Assembly (NCBI RefSeq): GCF_010470675.1
Contig: NZ_VOIQ01000020.1
Location: forward strand, 1 to 64,000
Source: Desulfovibrio sp. JC010
Lineage (GTDB): Bacteria; Desulfobacterota; Desulfovibrionia; Desulfovibrionales; Desulfovibrionaceae
Length of the DNA: 64,000 bases
Direction: 5' to 3'
This document shows, in pieces, positions 24,348 through 32,687 of this stretch (position 1 is its first letter; each line of letters opens with the position of its first letter). Below the pieces are notes generated by a model. The model was given only the letters and a program-made list of their open reading frames with translations. It was not told where the DNA came from and ran no database searches. Position numbers and translations under genes: made by a program.

Positions 24348-25556
24348 ATGTCAAAATTTAAGAGTTTCATCATTAACTCACTGCTGGTCATCAGCAGCAT
24401 CGCGTTTACTGTATTTATCTTTGATAAATTCATTTTCAAGACCGTGATAACGGATCTTCCGCTGAACAAGCACGAATACCTCGAGCGTTCATTCCGGATA
24501 TTCGGCCAGTCGTCCAAAGAAGGTGTAGTGCCCAAAGATGACTACATCGGAATTATCGGCGATTCATATGCTTACGGCGAAGGGGACTGGTTTAAGTCTC
24601 TGGATAAAAGTACGAATGATCCTTTTCATTCTGCGCATATCATTCATGATAAAACTGGGCGTGATGTGCTCAGCTTCGGTCGTCCCGGTGCAGGCAATGT
24701 GCTCTCAGCACTTATGCTGCCTGGTATTATCGACTACGCAAGTCATTACTCGGGTTTTGAAATTGCGCCGCCCAAGGAAGCATTTGTTTTCTTTTATGCC
24801 GGGAATGATCTCTGGGACAATAGGCGCCGCCTACGGAAAAACTTCTATCCCGAATATGACAAGCAGCAACTTGAGCGTTCAGAGTATTTTCAGTCCTTCA
24901 TGCATGATGTTGCTGAAGAGTTGAATGAGTATAATCCTCTGAAATATTCACCCACCCTTGTTTTCGTAACCCGCGCCTTTTTCGCTCAGTGCAACAAGGT
25001 AATCGACTATGTTGCTGATACTTTTGAAGGAGTTGCAGGCAAAACAAAGGAAGAGGATTTCTACATAGCTGCCACTAACAGTTCCCTGAACAATATCCGT
25101 TTGGGAGAAAAGGTGCACCATGTGGCAACCGATTTGCAATGCTACACCTTGGGATTGACCGAAGAGGAAATTCGTTTGAGCCTGTACGTTTTTCAGCAGT
25201 CTCTGCAGTTTCTGAAAAAGAATTACCCGGATACAAAGTTCACAGTTGTCTTCATTCCTTCGGTTCCCGAATGTTATGATTATGAATCCGATTATATAGA
25301 ATCCGGCAGAGAACGTGAGATCTACAAGGTCAGCGACATGCGCAGGATCGGTGCGGAAGTTGAGCGTAACATCGAGAAGATCACTAAAGATGAAAATCTC
25401 GATTTCATCAACACCACCCCGGAGTTGAGAAAGCTGGCCAAAACACAGATGCTGCATGGCCCTCGGGACGTGACTCACTTCAACCGGGCAGGTTATGAGG
25501 GGCTGGGAAGAATCCTTGCTGATTATGTGAACGGGCAGGTTGAATCCGTAAATTAG
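24348..25556 (+). CDS. SGNH/GDSL-like membrane-anchored hydrolase
   Basis: 402 residues. An N-terminal membrane anchor (INSLLVISSIAFTVFIF) precedes an SGNH fold: GIIGDSYAYGEGDW carries the Ser, FGRPGAGNVLS the Gly, FFYAGNDLWDN the Asn, and DVTHFNRAGYEGLG the Asp-x-x-His pair. SGNH members in glycan clusters are O-acetyl transferases or esterases, so modification of the same polymer as the carbamoyltransferase is likely. It starts 7 bp after that gene's stop and a terminator ends the operon. Confidence 0.8.
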   Translation: MSKFKSFIINSLLVISSIAFTVFIFDKFIFKTVITDLPLNKHEYLERSFRIFGQSSKEGVVPKDDYIGIIGDSYAYGEGDWFKSLDKSTNDPFHSAHIIHDKTGRDVLSFGRPGAGNVLSALMLPGIIDYASHYSGFEIAPPKEAFVFFYAGNDLWDNRRRLRKNFYPEYDKQQLERSEYFQSFMHDVAEELNEYNPLKYSPTLVFVTRAFFAQCNKVIDYVADTFEGVAGKTKEEDFYIAATNSSLNNIRLGEKVHHVATDLQCYTLGLTEEEIRLSLYVFQQSLQFLKKNYPDTKFTVVFIPSVPECYDYESDYIESGREREIYKVSDMRRIGAEVERNIEKITKDENLDFINTTPELRKLAKTQMLHGPRDVTHFNRAGYEGLGRILADYVNGQVESVN

Positions 25557-25585
25557 TTTTAGGGCATTCAATATGTGAAAATTTG

Positions 25586-25619
25586 AATTCCGCAGTGCAT
25601 CGGTACTGCGGAATTTTTA
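25586..25619 (+). terminator. Intrinsic terminator of the carbamoyltransferase operon
   Basis: AATTCCGCAGT/ACTGCGGAATT, 11-bp perfect stem and 8-base loop followed by Ts. Its stem is nearly the same as the ahcY terminator at 21744. Confidence 0.92.
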
Positions 25620-25725
25620 TTTGCAGTCAATAATTTAAGTTGATTAATTATGTTGAAGTGTTTTAAAGCAAAGTTATATTTGTATTTTGAATAGAGTTTT
25701 ATGCTTTGCAGATAAAGGAGGATTA

Positions 25726-26436
25726 ATGCGAATTCTTGTTTATACTTTATGGCGCTCGGGAACCCACTGGTTGTCAAGAATGCTTAGCGATATAACTGGT
25801 ATGGAATATAAATTTGTACCAGGTGAGATTGATTTTTCCCCGCAGGCGTTTATCGATGAACAGGGAAATGAATTTATCATGCTGGAGCATTTGCATGAGT
25901 TTGCCTGGCATACACATCTCCTGACGCAAAGTGAAAAGAACGATTTCAAGATAGTTATGCTTTATAGGGATCTGAGGGATGTTATTGTGTCGTCTATTTA
26001 CATGCGTAAGCATGTGGAATCTAAGCAGAAAGGTGAGTTCAGGAAAAGTTTTGCGGATATGAGTTTTGACGAGATTTTCCAATTTGAAATCGACACTAAA
26101 AATGATCGTTATCTATATGACGTAAAACAATGGGCGCAGCTGTCTCATCCGAATTATCTTGCGGTTAAATATGAAGAGCTTAAAGAGGATACACCCTATT
26201 ATCTGACAAAAATTTGTAAACATCTGGAGATCCCTGTCAATATGACCCAGCTGATTGAGGTTGTGGAGAAAAGGTCTTTCAAAGTTGCAACCGGACGCAA
26301 TGCCGGTAAAGAAGATGTTGGGAGTCACGACAGGAAAGGTGTTGTTGGGGATTATAAAGAAAAGTTGTCGGAGGAGCAGCTGCAGGAGATTCATAATAGA
26401 TACGGCGAAGTGTTGAAGGAGTTGGGCTATCCCTAG
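25726..26436 (+). CDS. Sulfotransferase-domain protein
   Basis: 236 residues. RILVYTLWRSGTHWLSRMLS is the 5'-phosphosulfate-binding loop of PAPS-dependent sulfotransferases, and MLYRDLRDVIVSSIYMR is the 3'-phosphate-binding motif (RDxRD-x-S). LAVKYEELKED is the conserved late block, and RKGVVGDYKEKLSEEQ corresponds to the RxGxxGDWK region. Transfers sulfate from PAPS to a hydroxyl, possibly of a glycan given its neighbours. AAAGGAGG precedes the ATG at 25726. AT-rich compared with its flanks, so probably acquired. Confidence 0.88.
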   Translation: MRILVYTLWRSGTHWLSRMLSDITGMEYKFVPGEIDFSPQAFIDEQGNEFIMLEHLHEFAWHTHLLTQSEKNDFKIVMLYRDLRDVIVSSIYMRKHVESKQKGEFRKSFADMSFDEIFQFEIDTKNDRYLYDVKQWAQLSHPNYLAVKYEELKEDTPYYLTKICKHLEIPVNMTQLIEVVEKRSFKVATGRNAGKEDVGSHDRKGVVGDYKEKLSEEQLQEIHNRYGEVLKELGYP

Positions 26437-26590
26437 CCTGAACATTTTTCTTTACATTTGCCGCATAATAAGTCACTAACTCCCACCTCGGCGTGACTGG
26501 ACGCATGCAAAGATAATATTCTTTTTCTGGAAAATCCGCTTCGTATATAGAAGCCCTTTATCCTCTACGTCCCAGAGATTATTAAATATT

Positions 26591-26630
26591 CGGAAATTAT
26601 TTCCGCAGCACGGTTACCGTCACGCGTGAC
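26591..26630. promoter_or_regulatory. Two palindromes upstream of the DEAD-box helicase gene
   Basis: CGGAAAT-T-ATTTCCG (26591-26605) and GTCACGCGTGAC (26619-26630) lie 36-75 bp before the GTG start. Both are perfect. They could be protein sites or leader hairpins. The rest of 26437-26665 shows no gene. Confidence 0.4.
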
Positions 26631-26665
26631 CGTCGGATTAAGTCCTTTCACCACTGGATATATTT

Positions 26666-28222
26666 GTGAGTTTTAAACAATTTTCTTTTGACCGGCGTAT
26701 AATGGCCGGAATCGATGCTTGCGGCTATGAAACGCCGACCCCCATTCAGACCAAGGCCATTCCTGAAGTGCTCAACGGCCATGATGTTATGGGCCTTGCC
26801 CAGACCGGAACCGGTAAAACCGCAGCCTTTGCCCTGCCTATCATGCAGCGCTTGCTGGAGAAAAAATTCTCCGGTCAGGGACCGATTCGCGTGTTGGTGC
26901 TGGCCCCGACCCGTGAACTTGCCCTGCAGATTCATGATAATATCATGGAGCTTGGTATTGAGGCCGGAATCCGCAGTGCCGCTGTTTTCGGCGGAGTGGG
27001 GGCCATGCCCCAGATTCAGGCTGCACGGCGTTCTTCCATCGTGGTTGCCTGTCCCGGACGCTTGCTGGACCTGATGAATCAGGGTGTGATCAAGCTGGAC
27101 AAGGTGGATACTCTTGTTTTGGACGAGGCTGACCGTATGCTGGATATGGGCTTTCTGCCTGATATCCGCCGGATTATGGCCAAGCTGCCCAAGCGTCGTC
27201 AGAACCTGCTTTTTTCTGCGACCATGCCCAATGATATTCGTGACCTTGCGGATAAAATTCTATACCGCCCGGTAACTGTGCAGGTGGCCAACACCGCCCC
27301 GGCCAAGACCGTGGAGCATGCTTTCTACCCGGTCAGCCAGCATCTGAAAAACAACCTGCTTTTCAAGGTCCTTGCAGAGACTGATTACGACAGCATGCTG
27401 GTCTTCACCCGCACCAAGCACAAGGCCAAGAACCTTGCCCGCCGTCTTGCCGCACGCGGACACAAGGCTACTTTTTTACAGGGTAATATGAGCCAGAACC
27501 AGCGTCAGAAATCCCTCGACGGATTCCGTGACGGAACATTTAAAGTGATGGTCGCCACTGACATTGCCGCACGCGGCATTGACTGCGACCGCATCACCCA
27601 TGTGCTAAATCTGGATATTCCCGACACAGCCGAAACCTACACCCACCGTATCGGCCGCACCGGCCGCGCCGGGCGCAGCGGCAGTGCATTCACCTTTGTG
27701 ACCCGCGATGACCTGCGGCTCATGCGTGAGATTGAAAAAGCTGTGGGCTATTCCATTGAGCATCGTACTGTGGAAGATTTTGATTACGACAAGCCTAATA
27801 CCCATCCGGCCCCGGCTCCGCGAAAGGGGGGAGGACGAAAGCCTTCCGGAGAGCGTAAGCCGGGAAGAGGACGTAAGCCTTCTCAGGGGCGTAATGCTGA
27901 TGAAAATCGCGGCAGGGATGAAGAGCGTAGATCGGATAGCAGACGTAAGCCGGGTAGAGGCCGTAAATCTTCCGAAGGCCGCGACACTGCTGAAAATCGC
28001 GGTAGAGACGAAAATCGCAGGTCCGATAACAGACGTAAGTCCGGCGGAGGTCGCAAACAAAGCAGCGGCCCGGCAAAGCATTCTGATGAAAGGCGTGATT
28101 CCCGTCCGGCTCGGAAACGCAAGCCCGGTAATTCTAAAGGAAGCGGCGAGGACAGCGTAAAGCGTAAAACAGGTCGTCCTTCAAGAAGAAGGCGCAGTTC
28201 ATCACGTTTTTCCAAAGTATAA
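26666..28222 (+). CDS. DEAD-box RNA helicase (RhlE-like)
   Basis: 518 residues. All DEAD-box motifs are present: Q motif ETPTPIQ, AQTGTGKT, PTREL, VLDEADRMLD, SAT, ATDIAARGID and HRIGRTGRAG. The two RecA lobes end near residue 370. The last 145 residues are a disordered, basic Arg/Gly/Ser tail with two tandem 30-residue units (each RKPGRGRK..GR..ENRGRDE.RRSD.R) and a diverged third. Such tails bind RNA. The start is GTG with a weak ribosome site. Unwinds RNA duplexes in ribosome assembly or decay; pairing with an RRM protein gene next door suggests a cold-response role. Confidence 0.93.
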   Translation: MSFKQFSFDRRIMAGIDACGYETPTPIQTKAIPEVLNGHDVMGLAQTGTGKTAAFALPIMQRLLEKKFSGQGPIRVLVLAPTRELALQIHDNIMELGIEAGIRSAAVFGGVGAMPQIQAARRSSIVVACPGRLLDLMNQGVIKLDKVDTLVLDEADRMLDMGFLPDIRRIMAKLPKRRQNLLFSATMPNDIRDLADKILYRPVTVQVANTAPAKTVEHAFYPVSQHLKNNLLFKVLAETDYDSMLVFTRTKHKAKNLARRLAARGHKATFLQGNMSQNQRQKSLDGFRDGTFKVMVATDIAARGIDCDRITHVLNLDIPDTAETYTHRIGRTGRAGRSGSAFTFVTRDDLRLMREIEKAVGYSIEHRTVEDFDYDKPNTHPAPAPRKGGGRKPSGERKPGRGRKPSQGRNADENRGRDEERRSDSRRKPGRGRKSSEGRDTAENRGRDENRRSDNRRKSGGGRKQSSGPAKHSDERRDSRPARKRKPGNSKGSGEDSVKRKTGRPSRRRRSSSRFSKV

Positions 28223-28330
28223 GCGAACTGTTCTTTCTCTGCTTCATGTAACTTTTATGTGAAAATAATTTATTTTTGAAATATTTCCCTTGACATTTGC
28301 ATGGAAGTAGTCAAACAGTGTCTTTAGTTG

Positions 28331-28419
28331 CCAACGGCCTCCGCGAAGGAAGTTGGTTTTAGTTTAAAAAGGTATATCAAGGAGCAGTGTGCGCATCTTT
28401 GTACGCTGCCCTTTTTTTT
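28331..28419 (+). ncRNA. Structured leader or small RNA before the RRM gene
   Basis: A TTGACA at 28290 is followed by a hairpin (CCAAC/GTTGG ends, 28331-28356) and then a terminator-like hairpin: GCAGTGTGC with GTACGCTGC (28384-28409) and eight Ts (28412-28419). The RRM start codon is 52 bp further on. The order suggests premature termination or a separate short RNA. The -10 box could not be placed with confidence. Confidence 0.5.
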
Positions 28420-28471
28420 ATGCCTGACGCATTTGCGTGAAAGTTTTTTACACCTTTTAGGAGAATTTTTA

Positions 28472-28735
28472 ATGTCCAAGAACATCTATGTCGGTAACCT
28501 GCCCTGGTCTGCAACTGAAGACGAAGTACGCGCTGCTTTCGAAGCTTTCGGTGAAGTTGTATCTGTTAAACTCATCGAAGACAGAGAAACCGGTCGTCCT
28601 CGCGGCTTCGGCTTTGTTGAAATGGAAGACGCTGGCGCAATGGAAGCTATCGACAATCTGGATGGTAAAGACTTCGGCGGTCGTAACCTCAAGGTTAACG
28701 AAGCGAAGCCCCGTGCACCGCGCCCCCGCTGGTAG
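28472..28735 (+). CDS. RRM-type RNA-binding protein
   Basis: 87 residues, a single RNA recognition motif. RNP2 is IYVGNLPW (residues 4-11) and RNP1 is RGFGFVEM (43-50), each with its stacking aromatics. It ends with a short Pro/Arg tail (APRPRW). Bacterial proteins of this type are often cold-induced RNA chaperones. AGGAG lies 9 bp upstream of the ATG. It has its own terminator and a long structured leader. Confidence 0.93.
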   Translation: MSKNIYVGNLPWSATEDEVRAAFEAFGEVVSVKLIEDRETGRPRGFGFVEMEDAGAMEAIDNLDGKDFGGRNLKVNEAKPRAPRPRW

Positions 28736-28781
28736 TCAATATATAGTTTGACTGTCTTTTTTAGAGCATGAATTTGCTCGT

Positions 28782-28815
28782 AAGCCCGTTTTTCTGTTGA
28801 AAGACGGGCTTTTTT
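28782..28815 (+). terminator. Intrinsic terminator of the RRM gene
   Basis: AAGCCCGT pairs with ACGGGCTT across a 14-base, partly self-paired loop and is followed by Ts. Confidence 0.85.
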
Positions 28816-28904
28816 CTGTTTTCAGCCTATCCTCATTTCGTTATAACTTCCCCGTTCGCATAAGTTAAAATTTTTACCAGACTATCATTCCCGGAGATTT
28901 TCAT

Positions 28905-29903
28905 ATGTTGCGCAAATTTATTTTTCTGATCTGTTTTATGGCGCTTCCTTCCATAGCCGTTGCCCAGCCTTTTCACGTCCGCGCCTCTTCTTTTGTGCCC
29001 ATGGAAAATGAAACCGTCTTTGACAGCAGGTATCTTACCGACAGCAACTCCAGCACCGGGTGGATTGAAAACAGTGAGGGCAGCGGTTCCGGGGAATGGG
29101 TCCAGTTCTTTTTTCCGGCGCAGGTAATTGTGGATTCCGTTCAGATCGTAAACGGGGTCGATGGCGGCCCTGATATCGATGAGGTCGGCCGTATCAAGGA
29201 TGTATCGGTTGCCTTTTCCGGAGGCCAGCGGCAGGAATTTACCCTTATGGATTCAGCGCAGAAGCAGAGTCCCAGGATCCGCAAGTTCCCCACCACCAGT
29301 CTGGGGTTCAATGTCCGTTCTGTTTATAAACAAAAAAGTGTGGAGCATGCCGGATTTGCCGAGGTTGTAATTAAATACCACCGCATTACCCCGGAAGAGA
29401 TTAAAGCTGCTGCCGTCCCCAAAAATGGGAAACTTGATACAGCCGTGGCTGGGGAAGCTGTGGTGGTTAAGCCCCGTAAAATGAGTGCCGAGGAGAAAAA
29501 GGTCCTTTATGATAAAATGAGCAAGCTTGAAAAGAAGCAGGTTGTGCTTGATGAAATGAAGGTCTTTTTCGATAAATTCTACACCTATTTTGTGACCATC
29601 AATGAAGAGTATCCGCGTATGTACACGCAGGATAATTTTTTGCTGGAAAGCTCAACCTTCGAAAATTTCCGGGCCATGCTTGAAAAACGCAAGGTGCTCG
29701 ATAAATATCAGAGTGCGGTTGTGTCCACTTCCGGTCTGCGCTTCAGCATCCGCACCCAGACCCCCACGCAGGTGGAACTCTGGGTCAAAGGGGAATACAC
29801 CGTCATCTACGACATGAAGTCGCATCAGGTAACGGAAAATGCCCTGTTTCACCTGAAGAAAGAGTACGGGGAATGGAAGGTTAAGAATAAGACTGAGTTT
29901 TAG
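28905..29903 (+). CDS. Secreted protein with NADase-type glycan-binding-like domain
   Basis: 332 residues with a signal peptide (RKFIFLICFMALPSIAVAQ). Residues 22-165 form a discoidin-like beta sandwich: ASSFVPMENETVFDSRYLTD, GWIENSEGSGSGEWVQFFF and VDSVQIVNGV match the NADase-type (Nga-like) glycan-binding module. A charged coiled linker (EEKKVLYDKMSKLEKKQV) leads to a C-terminal 110-residue domain that resembles an NTF2/SnoaL-like fold (EYPRMYTQDNFLLES, VELWVKGEYTVIYD). No catalytic residues of an actual NADase are seen. Monocistronic. Confidence 0.6.
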   Translation: MLRKFIFLICFMALPSIAVAQPFHVRASSFVPMENETVFDSRYLTDSNSSTGWIENSEGSGSGEWVQFFFPAQVIVDSVQIVNGVDGGPDIDEVGRIKDVSVAFSGGQRQEFTLMDSAQKQSPRIRKFPTTSLGFNVRSVYKQKSVEHAGFAEVVIKYHRITPEEIKAAAVPKNGKLDTAVAGEAVVVKPRKMSAEEKKVLYDKMSKLEKKQVVLDEMKVFFDKFYTYFVTINEEYPRMYTQDNFLLESSTFENFRAMLEKRKVLDKYQSAVVSTSGLRFSIRTQTPTQVELWVKGEYTVIYDMKSHQVTENALFHLKKEYGEWKVKNKTEF

Positions 29904-29910
29904 AAATTGA

Positions 29911-29943
29911 AAAGGGGAGATGGTTTATTCATCTCCCCTTTTT
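29911..29943. terminator. Bidirectional terminator between convergent genes
   Basis: AAAGGGGAGAT/ATCTCCCCTTT, 11-bp perfect stem with Ts after it and As before it. Serves the secreted protein gene on the plus strand and the permease gene on the minus strand. Confidence 0.93.
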
Positions 29944-29948
29944 AATAC

Positions 29949-31175
29949 TTACCTCGTATGGTGGGTCCAGTATTCAACATCCGGGCTGAGATGCAGCAGG
30001 CCGAATTCCTGCCCCAGCTCGATAAGCAGGACTGAGGCGAAGCAGATGATGAGCAGCATGCCGGAGTATTTACGGATAGAACCCTGCGGCGAATATTTCC
30101 AGACGATGAAGCCGGGCAGAATACCGAAAATGATGCATTCGCCGACCCCGCCCACAAGGTTGATGGCAATCAGAAAGATGTCCGGGTAGAGCAGACCGAC
30201 CAGCAACGGCGGAACGAATGACAAACACCAGACAACAATCTTGTTATCAATGCCGAAGTTGCTTGAGGTCAGGTCGCGCATGAAGCTGAGCATGGCTGTT
30301 CCGTTAGCCATAAAAGCGGTGGACATGGCCACCACGGCGAAGATCAGGGCCACATAAGTGAATACAGGAGTCTGGAGCAGCTTTTCCAGCGGGATGGTGG
30401 CCGGATCGTTGTTGCCGAAGGCGGTGATCAGGTCGATCTGGGTTTCCGGGTTGGAAAGGGGCAGTGAGCCGAGCACCACCAGCAGCCATGTGATATTCAT
30501 GATCATGCCGATGGTTGTGCCGCCGATGATGGCAGTGCGGATTTTTTTGCGGTCATGGCCCAGTGTGCGGCAGATGCTGGGAATAATGTTATGGAAGTGA
30601 AAAGCCATGAGCAGCACCGGAAGCCCCGCCGGAATGTAGGTCCAGTCAAATGCTTCCAGATTGGGCGCGGATACATCTGGTACTACCATGAAGACCAGCG
30701 CGCCGAAGGTTATCCACATGACGGTGACCATGTACGGGGTACATTTTTTCATCATTTTCATGCCGAAGGCGGTCATTCCCGTGACCAGCGCGAAGTAGAG
30801 AATCATGACCACGGATTTGGGCAGGGTGGACTGCAGGCTCATGATGATAGCCGTGATACCGCACAGATAGGCCACCAGTACCCCGTAAAGGATAATCAGG
30901 TTGGCGACGATGGTTACCCACTTCCCGCCATTGCCCAGTTCCTGCTGGAAAAATGTGGGCAGGTCGGCGTTTTCACTGGTGGTCAGGCTTTTCTGCTCGG
31001 AGTAAATCAGGGCGGTGTAGGTCATGAGCACCCACATGAGCAGGGTGGCGGCGATGGATGGATAAAATCCTGCCGCACAGAGATTGACCGGCAGGGCGAG
31101 GATGCCCGCGCCAAGCATATTCCCGACGACAACAAACATCATGGACAGGGCGGAAGCTGATTTTTCCTGCGTCAT
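29949..31175 (-). CDS. Aromatic amino acid permease (HAAAP family)
   Basis: 408 residues with about eleven membrane helices. The start MMFVVVGNMLGAGILALPVNLCAAGF is the unwound first helix of the hydroxy/aromatic amino acid permeases (TyrP, Mtr, TnaB), and FHFHNIIPSI is the other family motif. Proton-coupled uptake of Trp, Tyr or Phe is expected. AGGAG precedes the ATG. It lies 70 bp after aspA, with a terminator between them, so it probably has its own promoter. Confidence 0.85.
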   Translation of the reverse strand: MTQEKSASALSMMFVVVGNMLGAGILALPVNLCAAGFYPSIAATLLMWVLMTYTALIYSEQKSLTTSENADLPTFFQQELGNGGKWVTIVANLIILYGVLVAYLCGITAIIMSLQSTLPKSVVMILYFALVTGMTAFGMKMMKKCTPYMVTVMWITFGALVFMVVPDVSAPNLEAFDWTYIPAGLPVLLMAFHFHNIIPSICRTLGHDRKKIRTAIIGGTTIGMIMNITWLLVVLGSLPLSNPETQIDLITAFGNNDPATIPLEKLLQTPVFTYVALIFAVVAMSTAFMANGTAMLSFMRDLTSSNFGIDNKIVVWCLSFVPPLLVGLLYPDIFLIAINLVGGVGECIIFGILPGFIVWKYSPQGSIRKYSGMLLIICFASVLLIELGQEFGLLHLSPDVEYWTHHTR

Positions 31176-31202
31176 TCATTTCTCCTGTTGCAAATCAGTT
31201 GT

Positions 31203-31233
31203 AAAAAAGCCCGCACAGCAATGCTGCGCGGGC
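31203..31233 (-). terminator. Intrinsic terminator of aspA
   Basis: GCCCGC-x-CAGCA/TGCTG-x-GCGGGC (31209-31233), followed on the minus strand by six Ts, 13 bp past the aspA stop. Confidence 0.92.
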
Positions 31234-31245
31234 TTGAATTGTTCT

Positions 31246-32661
31246 CTACTTGGTCTCAATAAGATTCAGCGGATGGGTGTGGACCATGGCTTCGGGTGAA
31301 AGGGCCTTATCAAGCTCTTCTTTGGACATATACTCTTTTTCGATGACGATATCATATACCGAGCGTCCGGACTTGAGGGCCTCATTGGCTACTTCGGTGG
31401 ATTTTTCGTAACCGATGTACGGGTTGAGGGCGGTGACCAGCCCGATGCTGTTTTCCACATAACCGCGGCAGATATCTTCGTTGGCAGTGATGCCGGAAAT
31501 ACAGCGGTCGGCAAGGGTGCGGAAACCGCGGCGCATGATGGTCAGGGAGTTGATTAAACTTGCGGCGATTACCGGTTCCATTACGTTCAGTTCCAGCTGC
31601 CCGGCTTCGGCGGCCATGCTGACGGTAACGTCGCTGCCGATAACGGTGAAAGCTATCTGGTTGACCACTTCCGGGATGATCGGGTTGACCTTGCCGGGCA
31701 TGATGGATGATCCCGGAGCCATGGGCGGGAGGTTGATTTCATTGAATCCGCAACGGGGTCCGGATGAAAGCAGCCGCAGGTCATTGCATATTTTAGAAGT
31801 TTTAACGGCCACGCGTTTGAGAACCCCGGAAAGCTGCACATAGGCTCCGGTGTCCTGAGTGGCTTCCACAAGGTCAGGGGCCAGTTCAAGGTCGAATCCG
31901 CTGATTTCTTTCAGCTTCTCGGTGACCATCTGGGCATATCGGGGCGGTGCATTAAGCCCGGTACCGATGGCGGTTCCGCCCATGTTGATCTCGCAGATAA
32001 GGGCCTTTGCTTCGCGGACCCGTTCAATATCTTCACCGACCATTACGGAGTAGGAAGTGAATTCCTGCCCCAGCGTCATGGGTACGGCGTCCTGAAGCTG
32101 GGTGCGGCCCATTTTCAGGATATGGGAAAATTCCTTACCCTTGGCGGCGAAGCTTTCCTGCAGGTATTCCATGGATTCAACGAGCAGGTTCAGTTGGGAT
32201 ATCAGGGTCAGCCGCAAACAGGTGGGGTACACGTCGTTGGTGGACTGGGCCATGTTGACGTGGATGTTGGGGTGCAGGTTGTCATATTCACCGTGTTTGA
32301 AGCCGAGATGTTCAAGGCCGATGTTGGCGATGACTTCATTGGCATTCATGTTGGTGGATGTTCCGGCTCCGCCCTGAATAATATCGACAATAAATTGGTC
32401 GTGGTGCTTGTCGGCCAGTAACTCTTCACAGGCAAAGACGATTGCTTTGGTTTTATCGTCATCAAGTTTGCCAAGTTCGTTGTTGGTCAGAGCTGCTGCT
32501 TTTTTGATCTGTGCCAGTGAATAAATGATGTGCGGGTAGTGGGAAATAGGAATCCCGGTGATGCGGAAATTCTCGGAAGCCCGCATGGTCTGGGCCCCGT
32601 AGAGAGCGTCTTCGGGGACTTTTTTCCGGCCTATGCAATCGTGTTCATTGCGAAATTTCAT
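31246..32661 (-). CDS. aspA: Aspartate ammonia-lyase
   Basis: 471 residues. Converts aspartate to fumarate and ammonia. The superfamily signature GSSIMPGKVNPIIPE holds the catalytic Ser loop; GGAGTSTNMNANEVIAN and HVNMAQSTNDVYPT are the other two conserved regions, and KMGRTQLQDAVPMTLGQEF is typical of the aspartase/fumarase group. The NE(H) start and GPRCGFNEI favour aspartase over fumarase. The ATG at 32661 has GGAG 7 bp upstream; a TTG at 32673 is in frame. Fumarate made here can be used as electron acceptor or carbon source. Confidence 0.93.
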   Translation of the reverse strand: MKFRNEHDCIGRKKVPEDALYGAQTMRASENFRITGIPISHYPHIIYSLAQIKKAAALTNNELGKLDDDKTKAIVFACEELLADKHHDQFIVDIIQGGAGTSTNMNANEVIANIGLEHLGFKHGEYDNLHPNIHVNMAQSTNDVYPTCLRLTLISQLNLLVESMEYLQESFAAKGKEFSHILKMGRTQLQDAVPMTLGQEFTSYSVMVGEDIERVREAKALICEINMGGTAIGTGLNAPPRYAQMVTEKLKEISGFDLELAPDLVEATQDTGAYVQLSGVLKRVAVKTSKICNDLRLLSSGPRCGFNEINLPPMAPGSSIMPGKVNPIIPEVVNQIAFTVIGSDVTVSMAAEAGQLELNVMEPVIAASLINSLTIMRRGFRTLADRCISGITANEDICRGYVENSIGLVTALNPYIGYEKSTEVANEALKSGRSVYDIVIEKEYMSKEELDKALSPEAMVHTHPLNLIETK

Positions 32662-32687
32662 TTCTTTCTCCAAAGAGTTGTTGTTTT

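Noticed and set aside
22526-24535. A 669-codon open frame antisense to the carbamoyltransferase
   Set aside because: It mirrors a well-conserved gene, has no recognisable domain, and such frames arise from the high third-position GC of the sense strand.
28328-28471. A 48-residue N-terminal extension of the RRM protein
   Set aside because: It overlaps the terminator-like hairpin; the ATG at 28472 has AGGAG and gives a standard RRM start.
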